Source: Clostridiales bacterium
GTDB taxonomy: Bacteria; Bacillota; Clostridia; Christensenellales; Aristaeellaceae
DNA length: 63,790 nt
Reading direction: 5' to 3'
NCBI GenBank assembly: GCA_015056205.1
Contig: SVGS01000021.1
Location: forward strand, 1-63,790
Under the pieces are notes generated by a model. That model had not been told where the DNA came from and did no database searches. It saw only the letters and a program-made list of their open reading frames with translations. The stretch's first letter is position 1. Each line of letters starts with the position of its first letter. A program made the position numbers and the translations under genes. Below are positions 26,687 through 35,824 of this stretch, in pieces.

Positions 26687-26710
26687 GCCTGCCGGAACCT
26701 TCCGGCAGGC
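26687..26710. terminator. Strong hairpin between EAL and XRE-HD genes
   Basis: GCCTGCCGGA-ACCT-TCCGGCAGGC, a 10-bp GC-rich stem. On the minus strand it follows the EAL gene stop by about 50 bases and precedes TTTCCT; on the plus strand it precedes CTCTGTTTTTTT. It probably ends the leftward EAL transcript. Confidence 0.55.
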
Positions 26711-26759
26711 CTCTGTTTTTTTGTTCCGCGTTTCCGGCAGCCGCGCGGAAAACGCCCCG

Positions 26760-28433
26760 TTACGTCAGATCCGGGTGTTCTTTGACAAGCCTTTCCGCCC
26801 ATTTCTTCAGATTGTCCTGTAAGCTCTGTACGGTAAGCATGAATACCTTTTCCTGCCGCGACGGAACCTCGGTAAGCCGGGCGGAGTACCAGCTGGTTTC
26901 GCCCCGGCCCAGCCGCATCCGGAAGAGGCTCTGGACAAAATGCTCCGGGCTCTTCCCGATCCGCTCCTCCATCGTGCTGAAATTCATGAATCGCAGGTAT
27001 CTTTCCTGATCGACGGGATCCAGCTGATCCTCACAGAATTTCCGAAGGCTGATCTCAAAGGTTTCCTCCCGATCATATTCCGCGATGTTGTTCGCGGTAT
27101 AAATTCGTTTTGCCGCCTTCCGTTCCGGATAAAACAGCACCACCAGGTCGTAGGTAGTCAGCAGCGCGCTGCTGCTGTTCAGCAGTTCCTGCGCTGTCTG
27201 AACCTCCCGCTCCGAATCGAAGGTGTTCAGGCGCATGACAATCATCGCCCGCCCTGTCTTTCTCGCGACGGCCAGCGCGCTGAGCCTGAAATACACATCC
27301 TTATAGGCATACTCGACGGTTTGAACCAGCCCGGTCTGCAGCGCGTCCAGCACCAGCTTATGAAAGATCAGGAACTGATGGCTCCGCTGACTGGACAGCG
27401 CGTTTTCCAGTCCGCCCACCGTCGCGAAGCCCAGGTCGCGAAGCCGGTCCTTGTATCCGTCCGTCGCGTAAATGTATTCGAAATGATCCCGGCCGCACTC
27501 CACCAGCGCGATGGATCCGTCGTAGCTGCTGACGTAGGCTTCCTTTTCCATGACGGCTCTTCTTCTTTCCGAAAAATCCTTCAGCGGATTCGGATTCACA
27601 AAATTCAGCCGCCCGATTTCATCCCAGTATCTCGAGTCCTCCCGGCTTTCCAGGATTCCCGGGTTCTGATCCACCAGCTCCGTCAGCTTCTCCCGGGAAA
27701 GGGGTTTTGAATAATAAAATCCCTGCTGGGCTTCGCAGCCCGCGGAGAGAAGAAATTCCTGCTGTTCTTTCGTCTCGACCCCTTCCGTCAGCGTATGGAT
27801 CCCCAGCGTTTTGGCCATGCTGATCAGGGAGGCCAGCATCTCCCTGCCCCGGACGGACAGCTTCCGCAAAAAGAGCATGTCAAATTTGATCACGTTGAAG
27901 CTGTAATTCTGCAGCACATTCAGGGAAGAATACCCGCTTCCGAAATCGTCCAGCCAGATCGTGAAACCGGCGTCGCTGAATTCCTGGAACAGTTTCTCAA
28001 AGGTCTCCGTATCCTCCAGCATCATGCTTTCCGTGATTTCCAGCTTGATGGCCTCATGAGGAACCGAATACCGGTCCAGCGTGGCGCAAACCGTTTCAAA
28101 CAGATTCTCCTGTTTGAAATCCAGTCTGGAAAGATTCACGGATACGCCCTGCAGCGGTGTTCCGCGCTGCTGAAAATCCTGATACAGCACGCAGGCCTGC
28201 CGGAGGATTTCCATGTCCAGGTCAAAAATAAGCCCTTCCCGCTCCAGCGCCGGAATAAAATCCGCCGGAGAAAGCATCTTCTCCTCCGGGGTAAACCATC
28301 TGGCAAGCGCTTCCACAACGATCATCCGTTGGGTCATGGATCTGAAAACCGGCTGAAACCAGGCCCGGATCAGACCGCTTTCGAGCGCTTCCCGAAAACG
28401 GTTCCTATATTCTGTATCCATCTCGTGGTTCAT
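26760..28433 (-). CDS. EAL-domain c-di-GMP phosphodiesterase
   Basis: 557 residues, no membrane segment. Residues about 15-250 form an EAL domain with catalytic positions intact: VVEALARW, SVNLSR, KLEITES, WLDDFGSGYSSL, VIKFDM, TEGVETKEQ. It should hydrolyse c-di-GMP to pGpG. The C-terminal 300 residues contain two PAS-like segments (YDGSIALVECG..., and TTYDLVVLFYP...) and probably sense a signal. GAGGAG lies upstream. It sits directly downstream of the degenerate-GGDEF/EAL gene, but a terminator lies between the two. Confidence 0.85.
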   Translation of the reverse strand: MNHEMDTEYRNRFREALESGLIRAWFQPVFRSMTQRMIVVEALARWFTPEEKMLSPADFIPALEREGLIFDLDMEILRQACVLYQDFQQRGTPLQGVSVNLSRLDFKQENLFETVCATLDRYSVPHEAIKLEITESMMLEDTETFEKLFQEFSDAGFTIWLDDFGSGYSSLNVLQNYSFNVIKFDMLFLRKLSVRGREMLASLISMAKTLGIHTLTEGVETKEQQEFLLSAGCEAQQGFYYSKPLSREKLTELVDQNPGILESREDSRYWDEIGRLNFVNPNPLKDFSERRRAVMEKEAYVSSYDGSIALVECGRDHFEYIYATDGYKDRLRDLGFATVGGLENALSSQRSHQFLIFHKLVLDALQTGLVQTVEYAYKDVYFRLSALAVARKTGRAMIVMRLNTFDSEREVQTAQELLNSSSALLTTYDLVVLFYPERKAAKRIYTANNIAEYDREETFEISLRKFCEDQLDPVDQERYLRFMNFSTMEERIGKSPEHFVQSLFRMRLGRGETSWYSARLTEVPSRQEKVFMLTVQSLQDNLKKWAERLVKEHPDLT

Positions 28434-28551
28434 CTCCGTTTGCTCCTCACGTATTTCCGCCGGACAGACTCAGGGTTTCCGATAGTATATTCATTCCTGT
28501 TTATTACTATTCGACGCCGGTTCCGTCTGCCCTGCCGGGATTTTTTATTTT

Positions 28552-28584
28552 CTGATAAAAAAACCTGTCTTGTCCGACAGGTTC
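28552..28584 (-). terminator. Rho-independent terminator of the GGDEF/EAL gene
   Basis: On the minus strand AACCTGTC-GGACAA-GACAGGTT (plus 28563-28584) is followed by TTTTTTTATC. It lies about 40 bases after the stop of the 28622-30307 gene, with a perfect 8-bp stem and a T-run. Confidence 0.85.
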
Positions 28585-28621
28585 AGATTCGTGAGGAGAT
28601 ATTTCCTCCCGCGTCGTGTTT

Positions 28622-30307
28622 CTATTTTTCTTCCGGATAGGAATTGCGTACCAGCCGCTTCTCGAACTCCCGTACCGGAAGCGCCTTATCGTAATAGAAT
28701 CCCTGGGCAATCTCGCAGCCGTTCTTTCGGAGAATATCCACCTGCTCGCGGGTCTCCACCCCTTCCGCCACGCAGGTCAGCCCGATCTCCTTCGCCATGT
28801 TCACCACATGATGGAACATGATGTTCTGCCGGTTCTGGGCCGCCTGTTCACTCAGGGGCAGGAAGTTCTTATCCACCTTCAGAATATTCCAGGGGATCTC
28901 CCGGAGCATGTTCAGGGAACTGTATCCGATCCCGAAATCATCCACGGAAGTGTAGATTCCCGCTTCCTGCAGGCCGGTCACGATTCGTTTCAGATCCTTG
29001 AATTCCACATCGGTCGTTGTCTCCGTCAGCTCAATTTCGATGAAATGATGGGGAACCCGATGGCTGTCCACAATGGACAGAATCCGGTCCAGCAGATCCA
29101 GATCGATCAGATGCCGTCTGGAAAAATTGACCGAGATTCGAACCGCGGGCTTTCCCTCGTCCAGCCAGCGGCGGATATCCCGGCAGACGTGATCCAGCAC
29201 ATAGAAATCCAGCTTGCAGATATCCATGGACTGCTCCAACACCGGAATAAACTCCATCGGCATGACCAGTTTCCCGTTGTGATACCATCGGCTCAGCGCT
29301 TCCGCCCCGACGATGGTATTGGTGGAGACGCTGATCTTGGGCTGATAGAAAATCAGGATTTCCTCGTTCTGGAGCGCCACGGGAAAGATCTGCTTGATCC
29401 GCATGGCATGTTCCTTCTGCTCCAGCATCCTGTCGTTGGAAAAGACAATATCGCCGCGGCTTCCGCTCTTGGCCGCGTTATAAGCGTTGATAATCCGGTC
29501 CATCAGATCGCCGAATTCATGATAGTAATAATCATCCGGAATCACCAGCACGCCCGCGTGAGCGGAGAGCATCACACGGCCTTCGTCCGTGTCCCCGATA
29601 CCGATCGGCGCTCCTTCAAACAGCCGGATGACCTGATCCTGGTTCTTCTTCCGGAAAAGCATGACGAAATTATCCCCGCCCAGGCGGCTGACAATGCCGC
29701 CTTCTCCGGCGACCTCCTCCAGCTGGCGGACATATTCCCTCATCACCTTGTTGCTGAGATCGCGGCCCAGTTCCTGATTGATCAGCGAAAAATGCTTCAG
29801 GTCGATCCGGGCCACGCAGAATTCACTCAGGCCCTGCTCGTTCCCGATCTGATCGACCGTATAGGTGAACTTGCGGATATTGCTGTAACCGGCGTCGTCA
29901 TACAGCGTCGCCCGGAACAGCATGGCCTTCATCCGGTTCTTGCTGACAAAATACAGCATCATGCGCTGAATGGTATCGATCCGGGCGGTCTCCTCCTCCG
30001 TCCACGGCGCGTCGCCCTTCGCGTGATAGACCATGCACCGGCCTGCCATCGTGCTGTCCAGATCGCTGCGGATGATCAGCGCCTTATCTGTTTCAGCGCC
30101 GCTGTCATAGGCTGTAAAGACTTCTCCCTCGCCTTTTCGCTCCTGAGCCAGGCCGGTATAAAAAGCAGTGACGGCTTTGGAAACACGAAGAATTTTGCAG
30201 AGCTCCCTCAAAACACCGTAAACCGCTTCCACACGAATCTGTTCGGGGCTGACCATTTCCCGGGTAAGGGTTTCCAGAAGTTCATAGTAGCGTGAGTCCT
30301 GATCCAT
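28622..30307 (-). CDS. Degenerate GGDEF plus intact EAL protein
   Basis: 561 residues, soluble. The N-terminal 130 residues look GAF-like. A GGDEF domain follows (about 150-300), but its signature reads RLGGDNF, with the catalytic Glu replaced by Asn, so cyclase activity is unlikely; it may bind GTP. The EAL domain (about 310-555) keeps all catalytic blocks: VGAEALSRW, SVNFSRR, EIELTET, SVDDFGIGYSSL, ILKVDK, AEGVETREQ. It is best read as a regulated c-di-GMP phosphodiesterase. A promoter candidate sits at 30377-30405 and a clear terminator follows. Confidence 0.85.
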   Translation of the reverse strand: MDQDSRYYELLETLTREMVSPEQIRVEAVYGVLRELCKILRVSKAVTAFYTGLAQERKGEGEVFTAYDSGAETDKALIIRSDLDSTMAGRCMVYHAKGDAPWTEEETARIDTIQRMMLYFVSKNRMKAMLFRATLYDDAGYSNIRKFTYTVDQIGNEQGLSEFCVARIDLKHFSLINQELGRDLSNKVMREYVRQLEEVAGEGGIVSRLGGDNFVMLFRKKNQDQVIRLFEGAPIGIGDTDEGRVMLSAHAGVLVIPDDYYYHEFGDLMDRIINAYNAAKSGSRGDIVFSNDRMLEQKEHAMRIKQIFPVALQNEEILIFYQPKISVSTNTIVGAEALSRWYHNGKLVMPMEFIPVLEQSMDICKLDFYVLDHVCRDIRRWLDEGKPAVRISVNFSRRHLIDLDLLDRILSIVDSHRVPHHFIEIELTETTTDVEFKDLKRIVTGLQEAGIYTSVDDFGIGYSSLNMLREIPWNILKVDKNFLPLSEQAAQNRQNIMFHHVVNMAKEIGLTCVAEGVETREQVDILRKNGCEIAQGFYYDKALPVREFEKRLVRNSYPEEK

Positions 30308-30376
30308 GGTACGATTCCTTCTGCTGCTTCAATTTTTCCGGATAGAAAAAACCGGGGGCTTTAATTACATCGCTTT

Positions 30377-30405
30377 ATTCTATCATATAGTATTGTGTAA
30401 TTCAA
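30377..30405 (-). promoter_or_regulatory. Promoter candidate for the GGDEF/EAL gene
   Basis: Minus strand TTGAAT (plus 30400-30405), 17 bases, TAGAAT (plus 30377-30382). It leaves a leader of about 65 bases before the ATG at 30307. Confidence 0.45.
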
Positions 30406-30499
30406 GTATTTTTTCTGATGCTTTATCCGTCCTTTGGCACTGCGCCCGTCTTCCGTTTATCGGTTACATTGCTTTCCGGCGGTCTCCCGCCGGCGTGCT

Positions 30500-31114
30500 T
30501 CACGCGGGGCTGTTCCCCGTCAGCTGCCGGCCGGCTTCACGCATGAAACCGTTCACGCCGTCAAAGCAGAGGCAGCTCAGCCGGGCGGACAGGTCTTCAA
30601 GGGACTCCTCTCTGCCGGAGCTGTACCAATCGGTAAAAACGGCCAGCAGGCCGGACAGCATGAAATGGACCGCCAGATCCAGCATCTCATAATTGACGGG
30701 CGCTTCCTGCTCCAGGGCAGCGCAGATCTGCTGTCTGCACATCCGAATGATTTTCTGCACCAGGCTGGATTTTCCGTTCACCGTCAGCAGCCGTCCGTAT
30801 ACATCGATATCCCTGTTGATGATCTGCATGACGTCATAGAAAAAGGCGCTGGGATCCGTCAGAATATCCTCAAACTGCTTCTGTGCCAGCAAGGTCTGCA
30901 GAGAGGCCGTGAATTCATCTTCGATTTCCGCGATGATTTCATGCACGCCGATATAATGGGAATAGAAGGTTTTCCGGTTGATCAGCGCCTCTTTGGCCAC
31001 ATCGGAAACCGTTATTTCCTCCATAGGCTTCCGGGTCAGCAATTCCGCGAACGCCCGTCTGATCGCCCGTTTTGTTTTAATCACCCGCAAATCCGTTTTC
31101 GCTGAGTTTTCCAC
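30500..31114 (-). CDS. TetR-family regulator
   Basis: About 204 residues. The N-terminal helix-turn-helix is TVSDVAKEALINRKTFYSHY within the usual first 50 residues, and the rest is a helical ligand domain with hydrophobic patches. A GTG at 31114 follows AAGGGAG at five bases and is preferred over an upstream TTG at 31144. It is divergent from the AMP ligase/ACP genes and is the obvious candidate repressor. Two direct copies of AAAAATTGT (31143-31151, 31172-31180) lie in the shared intergenic region. Confidence 0.8.
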   Translation of the reverse strand: MENSAKTDLRVIKTKRAIRRAFAELLTRKPMEEITVSDVAKEALINRKTFYSHYIGVHEIIAEIEDEFTASLQTLLAQKQFEDILTDPSAFFYDVMQIINRDIDVYGRLLTVNGKSSLVQKIIRMCRQQICAALEQEAPVNYEMLDLAVHFMLSGLLAVFTDWYSSGREESLEDLSARLSCLCFDGVNGFMREAGRQLTGNSPA

Positions 31115-31254
31115 GTTTTCTCCCTTAAGCCACACTTGTTCCAAAAATTGTTGCTTATCATCTTTTCCGGTAAAAATTGTCCATTATTTATTTCCCTATG
31201 AAATTATAATAAACAGGCGTTCCTGAAGTCAAGGAAACAGGAGGAAACTGTGCG

Positions 31255-32724
31255 ATGAATTATTTCCTGGAAAACATGCTGCCGGAAGAACGGGAACTGC
31301 TTCCGTACCTGCCCACAACGGCTGAGTATCTTCAGTTTATTACCGCGCGCTACGGCGAAAAGACGGCCCTGTCCGATCCGGACCGGGCCGTGGACTACAC
31401 CGCGCTGGGGGAGCAGACCGCCGCGAAGCGGGCGCTGCTGAATGAGCTTCGGATTCCCCGGGGCGTCTGCGTGGGCCTGATGGGAAAAAACAGCCTGGAC
31501 GCGGCGGAATGGTTTCTGGCCATTTCCAGTTACGGCTGCACAGCGGTCATGATGCCTCCTTCGCTGCAGGCGGAGGCGCTTCCGGGAATTCTGGCCCATT
31601 TTGAAATCAAACTGCTGATTACGGATGTCGAAGCGCCGCTGGCCGCCGGACAGATCGGCGGCGTTCCCGTGCTGTCCGTCACCACGGCCGGAAGCGGAAG
31701 CTTTCCCTGCGCCGCGCTGACCGGCCGGGACCGGGCCGCCGTCTTCTTCACCGGCGGTACGACCGGGAAACCCAAAGGCGTCATTCTCAGCCACGGCGCC
31801 CTGATGCGCGGCACGCTGAACGGAACATACCGCAAAGGCACCGTGTTCGGCCAGACCTTTGTGGCCGCCCTGCCTTTCACCCATGTGTTCGGCATGATCT
31901 TCAGCCTGCTCAGCGGTCTCTACACCGGATCGCATGTGGCTGTTTGCGGGGAAATGCGGAATCTGTTCAGGGAAATGCAGCGGGTCGGACCGACCACCAT
32001 GATCGCCGTTCCCGGCATGGCGGAGCTGATGCTGATGATGGCGAAATCCCGCGGAACTGGCATCCTGGGCGGACGGCTGAAGCTGATCATCTGCGGGGCG
32101 GCCCCTGTCCCGGAACGGCTCCGTACCGGTTTCCGTCCCCTGGGAGTGGAAGTGCTCGCGGGATACGGTCTGACGGAAACCGCCAACCTGGTCAGCGGAA
32201 ACCTGGATATGGACGCTCATCCGGTCTCCGTGGGAAAGCAGTATCCGGAGCAGGAATGCCGGATGGTGGACGGCGAACTGCAGCTGAAGGGGGATATGCT
32301 TTTTGACGGGTACTGGAAAGACGAGACCGCTACCCGGGCCGCCTTCACGGAAGACGGCTGGTTCCGCACCGGGGATCTGGCCACGATGGATGAGGAAGGT
32401 TTCCTGACGATTGTGGGCAGGATCAAGAACCTGATCATCCTGGACAACGGGGAAAACGTATCTCCCGAGGAAGTGGAAGCCTTCTACTACGGATGCGGAA
32501 TGGTCCGGGACTGCCTGATTTCCGAAACCGTGATCAACGGAAAGGCCGCCATCCTGCTGGAGGTGCAGCCGCAGCCCGGCGTGGAGGACGCGGCCCTTCT
32601 GGCGGAGCTCCGCCGGCTGACGGAAAAGCTCCCCTCCCCCATGCGTCCGGCCCGGATCGACATCCGCCATGAGGATTTCGCGAAAAGCCCCAGCATGAAG
32701 ATTATCCGCAAAGGAGCCAGATGA
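31255..32724 (+). CDS. AMP-forming acyl/aryl ligase (ANL superfamily)
   Basis: 489 residues. The adenylation core motifs are present: FFTGGTTGKPKGV (phosphate loop), GYGLTETANL, WFRTGDLATMD, GRIKNLIILDNGENVSPEEVE and the catalytic Lys in SPSMKIIRK. It should activate a carboxylic acid as acyl-AMP and pass it to a thiol. The next gene, overlapping by 4 bases (ATGA), encodes a carrier protein, so the acceptor is probably that ACP rather than CoA. The substrate cannot be read by eye. No ketosynthase, thioesterase or condensation domain is adjacent. Confidence 0.85.
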   Translation: MNYFLENMLPEERELLPYLPTTAEYLQFITARYGEKTALSDPDRAVDYTALGEQTAAKRALLNELRIPRGVCVGLMGKNSLDAAEWFLAISSYGCTAVMMPPSLQAEALPGILAHFEIKLLITDVEAPLAAGQIGGVPVLSVTTAGSGSFPCAALTGRDRAAVFFTGGTTGKPKGVILSHGALMRGTLNGTYRKGTVFGQTFVAALPFTHVFGMIFSLLSGLYTGSHVAVCGEMRNLFREMQRVGPTTMIAVPGMAELMLMMAKSRGTGILGGRLKLIICGAAPVPERLRTGFRPLGVEVLAGYGLTETANLVSGNLDMDAHPVSVGKQYPEQECRMVDGELQLKGDMLFDGYWKDETATRAAFTEDGWFRTGDLATMDEEGFLTIVGRIKNLIILDNGENVSPEEVEAFYYGCGMVRDCLISETVINGKAAILLEVQPQPGVEDAALLAELRRLTEKLPSPMRPARIDIRHEDFAKSPSMKIIRKGAR

Positions 32725-32978
32725 GGAAAATGAGTCAGATGAATTTGGAAGAAAAGCTGAAGGGGATTCTGAAAGAAATCGCCCCCGGTACCGATCTTTC
32801 CCGGATCCGGCCGGAAACGGAGCTGGCGGCGGAACTTGGCCTGAACTCCATGGATTCTCTCATGCTGATGATGCAGATCGAAGATGAATTCGGATTCGAA
32901 TTTACCCGGCAGGAGAACTTCAGAACGGTGGAAGACGTCTGCCGCTACATCCGGGAGAACGCCACCCGAAACCTGTGA
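32721..32978 (+). CDS. Acyl carrier protein
   Basis: 85 residues. The 4'-phosphopantetheine site is GLNSMDSLMLMMQIEDEFG (Ser in DSL), with the acidic helix typical of ACPs. It overlaps the AMP ligase stop by 4 bases, so the two proteins are made together. It is an accessory carrier, not the housekeeping ACP, judging by its setting. The first codons (MRKMSQM) offer ATG alternatives at 32730 and 32739. Confidence 0.85.
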   Translation: MRKMSQMNLEEKLKGILKEIAPGTDLSRIRPETELAAELGLNSMDSLMLMMQIEDEFGFEFTRQENFRTVEDVCRYIRENATRNL

Positions 32979-33006
32979 GTTCGCCTCATCCATGGTTTTT
33001 CCGTAT

Positions 33007-33037
33007 AAAGAAGCCGGCATCCTGTGCCGGCTTCTTT
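33007..33037. terminator. Bidirectional terminator between ACP and tldE-like genes
   Basis: A 13-bp perfect stem, AAAGAAGCCGGCA (33007-33019) with loop TCCTG and TGCCGGCTTCTTT (33025-33037). A and T runs flank both sides, so it can stop both convergent transcripts. Confidence 0.85.
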
Positions 33038-33053
33038 CTGTGTCTTCGGGAAT

Positions 33054-34361
33054 TCAGGTTGATTCCGTTTCCCGGATTCCCGTAACCGTAACATTCTTCA
33101 GCCGGGTCACTTCCGGAATCCGGTAATTGTCGAACTGACGGCCGGCGGAGGAGAACCGCATTGTCTTCGCGAGTTCCCGCATGGAGCCGGAGACGGAACC
33201 GCCGCTGACCGGAATCCGCTTTCCGCCGTCGTTCCAGTAGGCCAGCCGGATTTCTCCGGCCAGGTCGCCCGTAATACTGTCCACCTGAAAGTCGGAAAAC
33301 TCGACGACCTCCAGGCAGGGGCCTTCCCGCAGCTCCTCCGCCGTGGCGCTGCCCCCGGTAATCTCAAAGTTTCCGGCAATAAAGGAGTCCTCCAGCCGCA
33401 GATACTGGCTGAACTGCCTGGATCCGAAATAATGCTCCGCCCGGCCGTCCGCGATCAGCGTCAGATCGCGCACCGGCGCGCCTTCGCTGTCATAGGCGGC
33501 ATTCCGGGAGGAATTAGGCAGTTTCCGGAGCGCTCGCGCAGTGACCCGGTCCCCTTCTCCGCCGTCCTGAATATCCTGGCCGATCTTCCAGTCGGATACG
33601 CCGCGAACAACAAGCTCCGCGGACATCCGGCTGATAAACCAGTCATAGATTTCCCGGGCCGCGTCCGTGGAAAAAACCACGTCCGCCTTCCCCAGGGCCG
33701 GGGTCGGAACCGTGTTCAGGCGGTCCCGGCCATAACGCAGGGTTTCGCTGAGATCCCGGATCACCTGTTTTTCATCGCAGCTGCCGCTGTGATACAGGCG
33801 ATACAGCTCGATCTCACGGCCTTCCTTCCGCGCGTTCACCACCGCCTCCAGCATGGAGGAGGGATAGTCCGCCGTCACATCGATTCCTTCGCTGTTCATA
33901 AAATGCCGCCGGATCTCGCTGACGAAAATCTCAAAGCTGTTCAGATCCTCGGTTTCCGTTTCCGGGACTGCCTGCAGCGCGCGCAGAAAATCAGCGCTGA
34001 TCGCGCGGACATCCGGTTTTTTCTCTTCCTCCGTGTTTTCCGCCGGAACGGGCGGATTCAGGGTATACGCCGGGTTGCGGACATACTCCGCATTCCGGCA
34101 GAGATCTGCGACGATCCGGCGCATTTCCTCTTCCGGGGCGTCCGCCGGAATCTTTGCGCCGGCGGAACCCAGGTATTTCCCGTCCTCAAACCGGCGGTAT
34201 ATCCGCACGTTAAAATTCCGCACCCGCCTGGAGCGGTTCTGGTCCAGACGGTGGCGGATAAAATAAAATTCCCAGCCCTTTTCCATCACATCCGCGGCTT
34301 CCCACGCGTCCGCTCCGGATGTCCGCAGAACCTCAATCAGCCGATTCCAGGATTCCATCAT
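33054..34361 (-). CDS. TldE/PmbA-like peptidase subunit
   Basis: 435 residues. It matches PmbA/TldE in length and in the C-terminal beta barrel (FIAGNFEITGGSA, TGDLAGEIRLAYW), but has no HExxxH, as expected for the non-catalytic partner of the TldD/TldE heterodimer. Its ATG lies immediately after the TldD-like stop, so the two are translationally coupled. Known TldD/E complexes degrade unfolded peptides and mature some RiPPs. Confidence 0.85.
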   Translation of the reverse strand: MMESWNRLIEVLRTSGADAWEAADVMEKGWEFYFIRHRLDQNRSRRVRNFNVRIYRRFEDGKYLGSAGAKIPADAPEEEMRRIVADLCRNAEYVRNPAYTLNPPVPAENTEEEKKPDVRAISADFLRALQAVPETETEDLNSFEIFVSEIRRHFMNSEGIDVTADYPSSMLEAVVNARKEGREIELYRLYHSGSCDEKQVIRDLSETLRYGRDRLNTVPTPALGKADVVFSTDAAREIYDWFISRMSAELVVRGVSDWKIGQDIQDGGEGDRVTARALRKLPNSSRNAAYDSEGAPVRDLTLIADGRAEHYFGSRQFSQYLRLEDSFIAGNFEITGGSATAEELREGPCLEVVEFSDFQVDSITGDLAGEIRLAYWNDGGKRIPVSGGSVSGSMRELAKTMRFSSAGRQFDNYRIPEVTRLKNVTVTGIRETEST

Positions 34362-35795
34362 TTATCCCAGCCTCACTTTCGCTTTCAGATAGGGGCCGCC
34401 GTCCGAAACCTTGACCCACTCCTTGTGTCCCTTGCCGCATCCGCCGGAGCCGAAGGTTTCCCGGTCTCCGGATACCATGCTGACAGAGTTCAGCAGATCC
34501 GGCACATAGCCGGTCATGACCAGCGGGGAAACGACCTTCCCGGTCAGCTTTCCGTCCAGAATCTCATATCCGCGGTCGATAATGCACTGGATACCCCAGT
34601 GCTTGGGATCCTCCATGCCGGACTGCATGCCCTGCAGCAGATAGCCTTTTGGGATCGATGCGATCATCTCCTCCAGGGTATTCGTGCCGGAATCAAAGAC
34701 CGTATTGGTCATCCGGGTGTAGACCTTGTGCGCGAAGTTCTCGCGCTTGCCGTTTCCGGTCGGTACGGTTCCCAGCCGCAGCGCGCTCAGCGCGTCGCAG
34801 ATACCGGTGCGGAGAATCCCGTTTTCAATCTCCGTCACGTCTCCCGCGGGCGTTCCCTCGTCGTCGAAGGCGTAGGAAGCCACATCGACCGCGCACAGCG
34901 CGCCTTCATGCATCGTCACGAGATCAGACCCGACGCGCTTTCCGATATACGCAGCGCCCAGCGCCCGTCCTTTGACAAACATATCCATCTCCACGCCATG
35001 GCCGAAGGCTTCGTGCGCGATCAGGCCGGTCACCTCCGGAGAGGTGATCACGTCATATTCTCCGGGTTCCACGCGTTCGGAGCGGAGCAGGTCTCCGGCG
35101 ATCCGCAGCACTTCCGGCAATTTGTCCCGCAGGCTGTCGAACAGTTCAGGCCCGCAGCGGCCGGATACGGTGGTATAGGCCATTTCCGTCCGCCCGTCCA
35201 GGGAGGCCAGGGCGCTGACGAGGCCCTCGCTGTAAACATAGCTCTGGCGAAGATCCTGCCGTTCCGTCAGAAACAGCTTGCAGATATGCGTGGAGGAAGC
35301 GCGCAGCATGCAGTCGATCAGATTTTCGCCCGTCCGGACCCCTTCGTCGGAGATTTCGCTCAGGCGTGTCACCAGCGCCGCCATATCCTCGTTTTCCGGA
35401 AGGCGTTCCGTCTCCATTTCAGCGAAGATCCGGCGTTCCCCGTCCGGCAGAACCGCGGTTTCATAGGGCTGCGTTCCCGTTTCCCGGAGCAGTTCAAGCT
35501 GGGCGTCCAGCTCCTCCGTAATTTCCCGGAAGAATACCCCGGGGTTTTCCGGATCAAACCCGGTAAACGCGGCTTCCGAATACAGCCCGTCCCGGCAGAC
35601 CCGGACCACAGTGCCCCGCTCCGTCGTCATCGTTTCGCGGGCGACGGATTTGGCCCGCTGGGATATGCTCACCTGAAAGCCGACAGAATCCGTGGACAGA
35701 ACGCTGACGTAGTCATAGCGTTCCCGCAGGAGTCCGATCAGTTTTTTCAGACCGGGAGCCATCGCGTTCAGATAGGTTGAAAAAGGTGCTTTCAT
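34362..35795 (-). CDS. TldD-like zinc metallopeptidase subunit
   Basis: 477 residues. The catalytic motif HEAFGH (His 261, Glu 262, His 266) sits in TGLIAHEAFGHGVEMD, as in TldD, with the family block VDVASYAFDDEGTPAGD and the C-terminal LLQGMQSG. It is the active subunit that pairs with the downstream TldE-like protein. No signal peptide, so it works in the cytoplasm. No obvious RiPP precursor lies within 1 kb. Confidence 0.88.
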   Translation of the reverse strand: MKAPFSTYLNAMAPGLKKLIGLLRERYDYVSVLSTDSVGFQVSISQRAKSVARETMTTERGTVVRVCRDGLYSEAAFTGFDPENPGVFFREITEELDAQLELLRETGTQPYETAVLPDGERRIFAEMETERLPENEDMAALVTRLSEISDEGVRTGENLIDCMLRASSTHICKLFLTERQDLRQSYVYSEGLVSALASLDGRTEMAYTTVSGRCGPELFDSLRDKLPEVLRIAGDLLRSERVEPGEYDVITSPEVTGLIAHEAFGHGVEMDMFVKGRALGAAYIGKRVGSDLVTMHEGALCAVDVASYAFDDEGTPAGDVTEIENGILRTGICDALSALRLGTVPTGNGKRENFAHKVYTRMTNTVFDSGTNTLEEMIASIPKGYLLQGMQSGMEDPKHWGIQCIIDRGYEILDGKLTGKVVSPLVMTGYVPDLLNSVSMVSGDRETFGSGGCGKGHKEWVKVSDGGPYLKAKVRLG

Positions 35796-35824
35796 TTTCG
35801 GTTCGTTCCTCCGTTTTCTGTGGT

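Noticed and set aside
28622..30307. Active diguanylate cyclase
   Set aside because: The signature is GGDNF, with the catalytic Glu replaced by Asn.
33432..35780. 782-codon plus-strand frame opposite tldE and tldD
   Set aside because: Composition (rich in His, Arg, Gln, Phe, Pro) and full overlap with two clear peptidase genes mark it as an antisense shadow of GC-rich third positions.
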